Of a stretch of DNA of 64,000 nt, positions 54,823 to 64,000 are shown in pieces. The notes beneath the pieces are model-generated. The model saw nothing but the letters and a program-made list of their open reading frames with translations, searched no databases and was not told the DNA's origin. Each line of letters opens with the position of its first letter. Position 1 is the first letter of the stretch. A program made the translations under genes and the position numbers. Where the stretch lies: assembly GCA_024401335.1 (NCBI GenBank), contig JAKSLH010000001.1, positions 1 to 64,000 on the forward strand, given 5' to 3'. Origin of the DNA: Bacteroidales bacterium (GTDB lineage: Bacteria; Bacteroidota; Bacteroidia; Bacteroidales; Marinilabiliaceae).

Positions 54823-55953
54823 TTACTCTACAAGCACAAATTCAGTACGACGGTTCTGATCAGGGTCGTCACTTATGAGCTCTGTGCTTCCCTTGCCTTC
54901 ATATTCCAGCTGCTCTGCCTTTACACCTTTCGAGATGAGGTAATCGACAGCGGCCTTTGCTCGGTCTTCAGAGAGTTTCTGGTTGAATGCTGCATCGCCC
55001 TCTGGTGATGAGTGGCCAATTACTTTGAGCTTGAGATTTGGATTGTCAAGTAACATCTGCTCCATGTCTTTCAAGGCTGCCTTTGTCTCATCTGTCAAGT
55101 TGGCCTTGCCCTTGATGAACTTTGCGGCGTTGAATTTCTTCTCTATCTTCTCTATAGCTTGCGACACCTCTGCTACAACGCTGTCTTTCACGGCTGTTGC
55201 AGCCTCTACTGCCTCAACGGCTTCTGTACTTGCACTTTCAACGTTGTCTTTCACGTCTTCTTTTGAGCATCCTCTCAAGAGCAGGAACAGCAAGAGCAAC
55301 AAGAGCAAAAGGAGTAGTAGCCACCACCACCATTTGCATTTGCTTTTCTTCTCCTCCTCAGGCTGTTCGTCATCGGTGTTTGTCACTTCCGCTACGGCTT
55401 CTTCTGCTTTCTTTGCAATCTCCTCTGCCTTCTCTGCTACATCTTCTGTCTTCTTAGCAACATCAGCCAGCAATGGCGCTACAAAGCCGTTTATGTTCTC
55501 AAGGCTGAAGGAACCCTTTGTGAAGCCTCCGTCAAATTTCTCGAATGAGGCTACTTCTATGCCATATTGCTTCGCCCAGTTGAGCATGTCGTTATACGAC
55601 TCTGACGTCCACACCGATTCCATAGCCAGCTCCTTGCCGTCTGCTGTGTGTATCGTCTCGTCTTCTTGCTCAAATATAGAGGTTGTCGCTGATATGTCTT
55701 CGTGGTTGTGCGCCCACACTCTCTTGCCTTCTACTGTAACTATCTCGTGAAACAAGCCATACTTGTAGAATGGGTCTGTCTCTTTCTTGGCCTCGAGCTT
55801 AGCGAACTTTGAAGTCAGACTTGGTGGAAATGCTTTTGCTAGATCCTCAGCTGTTGTCTGTGGGTTGATTTTTAAGTATGCATTGACTATACCCAACGCG
55901 GTACGGTTCATAGCTTTGCCGTGTACACGGATCTTACCTGTAGATTCTGCCAT
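54823..55953 (-). CDS. OmpA-domain protein with cytoplasmic N-terminal domain and poly-Leu membrane anchor
   Basis: 376 residues without a signal peptide. Residues 1-155 form a soluble domain of unknown type (DPFYKYGLFHEIV, FDGGFTKGSFSLENI); residues 164-195 are a Lys/Glu/Ala coiled coil; residues 208-226 are a membrane helix made of four Trp followed by Leu with one Phe, bounded by KCK and RGCSK. After a linker, the OmpA peptidoglycan-binding domain (about 265-376) shows LKVIGHSSPEGD, QKLSEDRAKAAVDYL and NRRTEFVL. It should span the inner membrane with the OmpA domain in the periplasm, tying the cytoplasm to the cell wall. The role is not known. Confidence 0.85.
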   Translation of the reverse strand: MAESTGKIRVHGKAMNRTALGIVNAYLKINPQTTAEDLAKAFPPSLTSKFAKLEAKKETDPFYKYGLFHEIVTVEGKRVWAHNHEDISATTSIFEQEDETIHTADGKELAMESVWTSESYNDMLNWAKQYGIEVASFEKFDGGFTKGSFSLENINGFVAPLLADVAKKTEDVAEKAEEIAKKAEEAVAEVTNTDDEQPEEEKKSKCKWWWWLLLLLLLLLLLFLLLRGCSKEDVKDNVESASTEAVEAVEAATAVKDSVVAEVSQAIEKIEKKFNAAKFIKGKANLTDETKAALKDMEQMLLDNPNLKLKVIGHSSPEGDAAFNQKLSEDRAKAAVDYLISKGVKAEQLEYEGKGSTELISDDPDQNRRTEFVLVE

Positions 55954-56195
55954 AATTGTTAGTGTTAAGTGTTTGCTATTGGCTTTTTTATATTATACGA
56001 CACATGTGCAATATTGTTCCAAACATTCTCTTTGTCAATCTCTTTCTAGCATCTTGCATGTCTGTTTCCACTCAGTGAAGCCATGCGCTCTGTCCGTGGC
56101 GCTTGATTGACATTAGGTAACATTTTATATAGAGAAACAGAGCTTTTGAGAGGAGAAATGTTACATTTTTGCACTCTTTTGTAACATTGGTGTAT

Positions 56196-56225
56196 GTTCC
56201 CCATTAAGGGTTATTGATAATTTTG
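56196..56225 (+). promoter_or_regulatory. Promoter of the GH10-CE1 gene
   Basis: TTG core at 56197-56199, an 18-base spacer and perfect TAATTTTG (56218-56225), 24 bases before the ATG. The rest of the 296-base gap shows no other element. Confidence 0.6.
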
Positions 56226-56240
56226 TGCATCATCAATTAA

Positions 56241-58499
<2,259 letters not shown>

Positions 58500-58526
58500 T
58501 AGCTGTTCATACAGATAATACACTCC

Positions 58527-58567
58527 GACTGCTGTCTTCCTTTGCGAAGATGGCAGTCTTTTTTTTG
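58527..58567 (+). terminator. Terminator after the GH10-CE1 gene
   Basis: Thirteen-base-pair stem GACTGCTGTCTTC/GAAGATGGCAGTC with a 6-base loop and eight T residues. Confidence 0.92.
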
Positions 58568-58618
58568 TGCCCTCTCGGATGATTTGATTACTTTTGTAGA
58601 GTGTAATAATCATCCGTA

Positions 58619-59614
58619 ATGAAACTACCTTCCACGAAACTTCTGGGCCGCTTTGCCCATTCCAAGCTATATAAGGGCCGACATCTTAATCCTCTAAATA
58701 CCGACGAACATCAGGAGTGCACATGCATGAACTGTAATACGGTATTCAAGGGTAACTACTGCCCCAATTGCGGACAGAGTAGCTCTACCGGCCGCCTAAC
58801 TATGATGCAGGCTATCGACAACTTGCTTGGCCTCTACCTCAACCTCGATAAGGGTCTTCTTCATACTTGCATCGACCTCCTCTACCGCCCAGGATATATG
58901 ATGCGCGACTATATCAAGGGACATAGGGTTGAATATGTCAAGCCTATCCAGCTTCTATTCCTTTTAGCTACCTTATATCTTGCTTTGCACTATGTCCTGT
59001 TCTTGGGCAGAACAGACTCTAAGGCGGTTGAACTGAGCGATGACGATAAGGTCGAACTGCAACAGACTGCCGAAGCCATCAATGCAGAGGGTATAAAGGT
59101 CAACTTCGACATAATGAGCGATGAAGCGGCAGATACCACTTCGGTCGCCGACGATTCCCATCATAAGACCAAGATAAGACTGGAACGCGACGAGTTGCAA
59201 GAAAGATATCCCGTAGTCTACGATATCATAATGGGTGTTGCCGACAACAAAGCGGTCGGAGCTCTTTTTCTGGTCATCTTCATGGTGTTCCCTTATCGGA
59301 TGTGTTTCCGTAAGACTCCTATGGGACAGCTCATCAACTCTACAGAATGCTTCTTCATGATGGTCTATGTCGAGTGCCAGCAGCTTATGTTCAACATTGT
59401 CATGCTTCCTTTCGAGCGTTTCATCAACAACAACGACGAGCCACTGGCCTTTGGCCTGCCGCTGTTGCTCCTGCTCTGGGATTCTAAGCAGTTCTTCGGC
59501 ATAACATGGGGCCGTAGCCTCAAGCTCAATATTCTCTCGTTCATGCTTGCGGTTGCCTTTTTCATTGTCGTGGCCGTTTGTTGTGGACTGATAATTGAAG
59601 CGGTATGGAATTAG
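58619..59614 (+). CDS. DUF3667 membrane protein with zinc-ribbon N-terminus
   Basis: 331 residues. Near the N-terminus a zinc ribbon (CMNCNTVFKGNYCPNCGQ) precedes the conserved block TMMQAIDNLLGLYLNLDKG ... RPGYMMRDYIKGHRVEYVKP, the hallmark of DUF3667. About four transmembrane helices follow, with an acidic loop of 90 residues between the first and second pair. The ribbon is cytoplasmic by position. The family is frequent in Bacteroidetes and its function is unknown. It stands 65 bases before dnaE, possibly in one transcript. Confidence 0.85.
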   Translation: MKLPSTKLLGRFAHSKLYKGRHLNPLNTDEHQECTCMNCNTVFKGNYCPNCGQSSSTGRLTMMQAIDNLLGLYLNLDKGLLHTCIDLLYRPGYMMRDYIKGHRVEYVKPIQLLFLLATLYLALHYVLFLGRTDSKAVELSDDDKVELQQTAEAINAEGIKVNFDIMSDEAADTTSVADDSHHKTKIRLERDELQERYPVVYDIIMGVADNKAVGALFLVIFMVFPYRMCFRKTPMGQLINSTECFFMMVYVECQQLMFNIVMLPFERFINNNDEPLAFGLPLLLLLWDSKQFFGITWGRSLKLNILSFMLAVAFFIVVAVCCGLIIEAVWN

Positions 59615-59679
59615 TCACACCCTCACATCTAATTTTGCATTATTAAAATTATATTTGCAACATTAAAACATCCTCGTTT

Positions 59680-62600
59680 ATGCCAGACAAATTCACACAT
59701 CTACACGTTCACTCGCACTACTCTATGCTCGACGGAATGTCTAAGGTTCCCGACCTGGTCGACAAGTGTATGCGCACAGGTATGCATGCTATGGCTCTTA
59801 CCGACCATGGCAACATGTTTGGTATCAAGGATTTCCTCGACTATGTAGGTAAGGTTAATGGCGCTCCTAAGAAAAAGGTGAAGGAGTGCAAGGAGGATAT
59901 CGAAAAGACTACAGATGAGGCTAAGCTGGCCGAGCTCAATGAGAAACTGGCCAAGCTTGAGGCCGATGCGGAGGCTTTCATTCCTTTCAAGCCTATTGTT
60001 GGTATTGAGGCCTATTGCGCTCGTCGTACCCTCCATGATAAGGATAAGGACTATAAGGCTATAGACCCTGAAACAGGACGAGAGTTTATTCCCGACCGTA
60101 ACGGTTGGCACCTTATATTGCTGGCTAAGAATAAGACGGGCTACCTTAACCTCTGTAAGTTGGCTTCTCAGGCCTACGTTGATGGTTTCTACGGCAAGCC
60201 TCGTATCGACAAGATAATACTCGAGAAGTATCATGAGGGTCTCATTGTATGCTCTGCTTGTCTTGGTGGCGAGTTGCCTCAAAAGATTATAGGGCGCGAC
60301 CTTAAGGGCGCCGAGGAGACCATCATGTGGTTCAAGAATATCTTTGGCGATGATTATTATATAGAACTCCAGCGTCATAAGACTGACAAGCCTAATGCCG
60401 CTACCGATACTTTTGAACGCCAGGAGGAGGTCAACCCTATCCTCGTCGATCTGGCTCGTAAGTGTGGAGTTAAGATTATATGCACCAACGACGTTCACTT
60501 TGTCGAGGAGAATCATGGCGAGGCTCACGAACGTCTCGTATGCCTCTCTATGGGCATCGACTACGACGACCCTAAGCGTAGGTTGGCCTACACCAAGCAG
60601 GAATGGCTTAAGTCACCGGAGGAGATGGCTGCCATTTTCCCTGACTTTCCTGAAGCTCTTGAGAACACTGTCGAGATAGCCGATAAGGTTGAGGTCTATT
60701 CTATCGACTCTGGACCTATCATGCCTAAATATGACATCCCTGCCGAGTTCGGTACCGAAGAGCAGTATCGCCAACGTTTTACGGATGAGGATCTGTTCAA
60801 CGAGTTTACTCGCGACGAGAAGGGACAGGTGGTTCTGTCTCAAGAGGAGGCTGAAAAGAAGATAAAGCGTCTGGGCGGCTACGAGAAGCTCTATCGTATA
60901 AAGCTCGAGGCCGACTATCTTAATAAGCTGGCTTGGGAGGGCGCTGTTTATCGCTATGGCGCAAAGCTTACGTGGGATGCCGAAAACAATCGCTATGAGG
61001 TCGACCTTGAGCAGAGGGCTAAGGATCAGATCATATTTGAGCTTCACGTGATGAAGACCATGGGTTTCCCTGGTTACTTCCTTATCGTTCAAGATTATAT
61101 ACGTGCCGCACGCGAGGAATTGGGTATGTTCGTCGGACCAGGACGTGGATCTGCCGCTGGTTCGGTGGTGGCCTACTGTCTTAAGATTACCGATATCGAC
61201 CCGCTTACCTACGATCTTCTGTTCGAGCGTTTCCTTAACCCTGACCGTATCTCCCTTCCCGATATCGACGTCGACTTCGAGGATACTGGTAAGATTATCG
61301 AATGGGTTACTAATAAATATGGTGCCGAAAAGGTGGCACGTATCATCACTTATGGCACAATGGCTACTAAATCGGCATTGGCCGATGTCGCTCGCGTTCA
61401 GAAGGTGCCGCTCGAAGAGGTGAACCGCCTGAAGAAGCTGATACCTGATAAGTTTGATGATGTCATCGATCCTGAAACGGGTAAGACGTTTGGCTCGTCG
61501 GGTAAGAAGCCTCCTAAGGTTAAGCTTAAGAATTGCTTCAAATATATCCCTGAACTTAATGATGCTCGCAACTCAGAGGATCGCAACATAGCTACTATGT
61601 GCGAATATGCCGAGCAGCTCGAAGATACTAACCGTCAGATCGGTATCCACGCCTGTGGCGTTATCATCGGTGCCGACGACCTTACCAACTTCGCCCCTAT
61701 GTGCGTCGTTCCGGATAAGGAAACTGGTCGCGACGTACTTGTGACGCAGTATGATGGTCACGTAATCGAGAGCGTGGGTCTTATCAAGATGGACTTCCTC
61801 GGTCTTATCACTCTTACGCTCATTAAGACTACTATCCAGAATGTCAAGAAGTCAAAGGGTATTGATGTCGATATCGACCATATCCCTCTTGATGACGAAC
61901 TTACATACAAACTCTTTGGTGAGGGCCGTACTATCGGTGTGTTCCAGTTCGAAAGTCCCGGTATGCAGAAATACCTCCGCGAACTGAAGCCTACTGTCAT
62001 TACCGACCTCATCGCGATGAACGCCCTCTACCGTCCGGGCCCTATCGGTTATATCCCTAACTTTATCGCACGTAAACACGGTCGCGAGGAGATTAAGTAC
62101 GACCTCCCTATTATGGAGAAGTACCTGGGCGACTCCTATGGCGTTACGGTCTATCAGGAGCAGGTGATGCTTCTGTCACGTCTGCTTGCGGGGTTCACTC
62201 GTGGTCAGTCCGACTCGCTTCGTAAGGCGATGGGTAAGAAGATCTTCAAGATGCTGGAGGAACTGAAGCCTAAGTTCATCGAGGGCGCTATGAAGAACCC
62301 TCATATCCGCGATGGCCTTACCGAGGAGATGAGCGACGAGAAGCTGAAGGAGACTCTCGAGAAGATTTGGAAAGACTGGGAGGCTTTTGCCTCTTATGCC
62401 TTCAACAAGAGTCACGCGGCTTGCTACGCTTGGGTGGCATATCAGACGGGCTATCTTAAAGCTCATTTCCCTGCCGAATATCTGGCGGCCAACTTGACCA
62501 TATCTAAGGATACCATTACCGAAGTCCAGAAGTTTATGGAAGAGTGTAAGGCTATGGGCATCAAGGTTAAGGGACCTGATGTCAACGAGTCTATGATCGA

Positions 62601-63684
62601 CTTTACCGTAAACGATAGGGGAGAGATTCTCTTCGGTATGGGTGGCGTCAAGGGCGTTGGCGAGGGACCTGTCCTCGCTATCATCAGGGCTCGCGAAGAG
62701 GGTGGTCCGTTCACGTCTATATATGACTTTGTCGAACGTGTCAATCTTCAGACTTGTAACCGTAAGGCGATTGAAAGTTTGGCTCTGGCTGGCGCTTTCG
62801 ACGGAATAGAAGGTATTGTGCGCGAACAGTTCTTCGCTCCTATGAACTCTAAGGGTCTTACGGGTAGCGAAGTGCTTGTTCAGTATGGCAACAGCTATCA
62901 GCAAGATAAGAATAGAAACCAGGAGTCTCTCTTTGGCGATATGTTTGGTGGCGTGGAGATTGCGCGACCTGTCCTCACTAAGGTTGTCCCTTGGACCGAC
63001 CTCGAACGTCTCAACAAGGAGAAGGATGTTGTCGGTATCTATCTGACTTCTCACCCTCTCGATATGTATAGGTTCGAGATGAAATATGTGATGAATACAC
63101 GTGTGTCTGAATTGACAAAAGAGAACTTGCCTAATCTTCTCGGACGTAATTTCGTCACTGGCGGTATCGTTACTAATACGCGTCCCGGACTTACCCAAAA
63201 GGGCGATCCTTTCCTTATCGTTACCATCGAGGATATGGAGGGACCGGGCGAAATTGCTCTGTTCAGTAAGGATTATGCTAATTATGCTAATTTCTTCACT
63301 CAACATGCGTATGTCTGTATTATGGGTAATGTCGCTAAATCTACCTACAATGATAGCGTAAGGAAGAATATAACTAAGGTGATGTATATGTCCGATTTGC
63401 TGACGCAGAATCGCTTCAGGTCAATGACTCTTACTATGGACTATAATTCTGTCGATAAGATATTTATTAATGACTTGAAGAAAATACTGACTCGTAATAA
63501 GGCCGGACGTGCAGTCGCCAACTCCGATAGTGGCCATAATATGGTCCCTGTGAGCTTTGTTCTCAACGATGTTCAAAACAGGCGTCAGTTACGACTGTTC
63601 TCACGCACTCATAGTGTGGAACTGGGCCCTGATATAATGAAGTTTGTTGAGGAAACTCCTGGAGTGGAAATGGTTTTGCAATAA
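59680..63684 (+). CDS. dnaE: DNA polymerase III alpha subunit
   Basis: 1334 residues. The N-terminal PHP domain begins FTHLHVHSHYSMLDGMSKV. The polymerase core has VGPGRGSAAGSVVAYCL and the catalytic acidic residues in LPDIDVDFED; the beta-clamp and HhH region (ALAGAFDGIEG) and the C-terminal OB-fold (GGIVTNTRPGLTQKGDPF) follow. It is the replicative polymerase catalytic subunit. Proline codons are almost all CCT, unlike genes near the window start. The next gene starts 13 bases after the stop. Confidence 0.97.
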   Translation: MPDKFTHLHVHSHYSMLDGMSKVPDLVDKCMRTGMHAMALTDHGNMFGIKDFLDYVGKVNGAPKKKVKECKEDIEKTTDEAKLAELNEKLAKLEADAEAFIPFKPIVGIEAYCARRTLHDKDKDYKAIDPETGREFIPDRNGWHLILLAKNKTGYLNLCKLASQAYVDGFYGKPRIDKIILEKYHEGLIVCSACLGGELPQKIIGRDLKGAEETIMWFKNIFGDDYYIELQRHKTDKPNAATDTFERQEEVNPILVDLARKCGVKIICTNDVHFVEENHGEAHERLVCLSMGIDYDDPKRRLAYTKQEWLKSPEEMAAIFPDFPEALENTVEIADKVEVYSIDSGPIMPKYDIPAEFGTEEQYRQRFTDEDLFNEFTRDEKGQVVLSQEEAEKKIKRLGGYEKLYRIKLEADYLNKLAWEGAVYRYGAKLTWDAENNRYEVDLEQRAKDQIIFELHVMKTMGFPGYFLIVQDYIRAAREELGMFVGPGRGSAAGSVVAYCLKITDIDPLTYDLLFERFLNPDRISLPDIDVDFEDTGKIIEWVTNKYGAEKVARIITYGTMATKSALADVARVQKVPLEEVNRLKKLIPDKFDDVIDPETGKTFGSSGKKPPKVKLKNCFKYIPELNDARNSEDRNIATMCEYAEQLEDTNRQIGIHACGVIIGADDLTNFAPMCVVPDKETGRDVLVTQYDGHVIESVGLIKMDFLGLITLTLIKTTIQNVKKSKGIDVDIDHIPLDDELTYKLFGEGRTIGVFQFESPGMQKYLRELKPTVITDLIAMNALYRPGPIGYIPNFIARKHGREEIKYDLPIMEKYLGDSYGVTVYQEQVMLLSRLLAGFTRGQSDSLRKAMGKKIFKMLEELKPKFIEGAMKNPHIRDGLTEEMSDEKLKETLEKIWKDWEAFASYAFNKSHAACYAWVAYQTGYLKAHFPAEYLAANLTISKDTITEVQKFMEECKAMGIKVKGPDVNESMIDFTVNDRGEILFGMGGVKGVGEGPVLAIIRAREEGGPFTSIYDFVERVNLQTCNRKAIESLALAGAFDGIEGIVREQFFAPMNSKGLTGSEVLVQYGNSYQQDKNRNQESLFGDMFGGVEIARPVLTKVVPWTDLERLNKEKDVVGIYLTSHPLDMYRFEMKYVMNTRVSELTKENLPNLLGRNFVTGGIVTNTRPGLTQKGDPFLIVTIEDMEGPGEIALFSKDYANYANFFTQHAYVCIMGNVAKSTYNDSVRKNITKVMYMSDLLTQNRFRSMTLTMDYNSVDKIFINDLKKILTRNKAGRAVANSDSGHNMVPVSFVLNDVQNRRQLRLFSRTHSVELGPDIMKFVEETPGVEMVLQ

Positions 63685-63697
63685 CTTTGACGAATAA

Positions 63698-64000
63698 ATG
63701 AAACTGCGCTATTCCATTCTGTTTATCTTGGCCGTCATTCTTATGCTGGCTATGATTAGTATGTTCTTCCCTCAGCCTTCGTTGCCTGTGGGTGGATATG
63801 AATTGCGTTTCCCTTCATTCGACAAGATGTTCAGCCATAGCGCGACTGCCGATAGCATGGCCTCTGCCGACGAGATGCTCCTTGCTGCCGAAACGTCTCT
63901 TACTATGCAGGTTGTCGACTCTGCTCAGCAGGCTAGGGAAGACTCTTTGGCGTTCTACCGTAATTTCTTCGCTAATAGCCCTACCCGCATTTGCTGCCCT
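63698..64000 (+). CDS. Exported or membrane-anchored protein, partial (possibly SGNH/GDSL hydrolase)
   Basis: 101 codons reach the window edge without a stop. The N-terminus has a signal/anchor (YSILFILAVILMLAMISMFF) followed by a Ser/Ala/Asp-rich segment and then AREDSLAFYRNFFANSPTRI. The last pattern recalls the beginning of a periplasmic SGNH/GDSL-like protein of Bacteroidales, but the catalytic motifs would be beyond the edge, so this is only a suggestion. Confidence 0.6.
   Translation, partial: MKLRYSILFILAVILMLAMISMFFPQPSLPVGGYELRFPSFDKMFSHSATADSMASADEMLLAAETSLTMQVVDSAQQAREDSLAFYRNFFANSPTRICCP

Noticed and set aside
62176-63306. Minus-strand ORF of 376 codons opposite dnaE
   Set aside because: Shadow of dnaE; no domain or start signal.

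Overview
The window comes from a Bacteroidetes chromosome, most probably a Prevotella-like Bacteroidales. The evidence is the repeated TAnnTTTG (-7) promoter elements, Bacteroidetes families such as the RprXY-type two-component pair, DUF3667 and a DUF5687-like permease, a cluster of plant-cell-wall hydrolases with a GH10 xylanase/esterase fusion of the P. bryantii type, and gene groupings such as lpxD-lpxC-lpxA and rsfS-ftsH-cdsA-psd. No rRNA, insertion sequence, integrase, prophage module or CRISPR array was seen. There is one tRNA, tRNA-Leu(UAG).

Layout. 0-2.8 kb (minus strand): an Ig-like (BIG2) lipoprotein fragment-sized gene, an unknown exported protein and a nucleoside/H+ symporter. 3-7.6 kb: acpP-fabF-rnc, then an overlapping sensor kinase/response regulator pair. 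7.8-16.6 kb: envelope block with lpxD, an LpxC that lacks the FabZ domain usual in this phylum, lpxA, a DEAD-box RNA helicase, an RseP-type site-2 protease, an MltD-like transglycosylase and a carboxylesterase lipoprotein. 17-27.7 kb: a small Cys-rich protein, tRNA-Leu, then a proteostasis and membrane block (tig, clpP, clpX, lon, rsfS, ftsH, cdsA, psd). 27.8-32.3 kb: a PLP-dependent arginine-decarboxylase-like enzyme, a PolB-type 3'-5' exonuclease, a Ser/Thr kinase with an altered DFG motif, thyA and folA.

32.4-41.8 kb is accessory in character. It holds an orphan RhuM-Fic/Doc fusion, an eight-helix membrane protein, a His-rich CobW GTPase, a HEAT-like protein with an AlkD-type DNA alkylation repair protein, a beta-barrel protein, and an AT-rich ABC/HTH/permease cassette ending in a frameshifted small membrane gene. 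41.8-50.1 kb (minus strand) is a hemicellulose-degradation cluster: esterase, GH51, GH31, DUF3237 and a frameshifted two-module CE1 esterase. A tiny promoter-microORF-terminator unit lies inside it. It works together with the secreted GH10-CE1 enzyme at 56.2 kb; no SusC/SusD pair is visible.

51-64 kb: the mtnN-luxS pair for SAM recycling and AI-2, an ECF sigma factor followed by a second copy of the eight-helix membrane protein, an OmpA-domain protein with a cytoplasmic N-terminus, the GH10-CE1 enzyme, a DUF3667 protein, dnaE, and the start of a further exported protein cut by the window edge.

The most interesting structure links two distant loci. The ECF sigma factor at 52.5 kb is preceded by an ECF-type promoter block. 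A near-identical block, with the same internal spacing, stands upstream of the paralogous membrane protein at 33.7 kb, which has no sigma gene of its own. This suggests a small two-locus ECF regulon in which an uncharacterised 4+4 transmembrane protein family may act as anti-sigma factor or effector.
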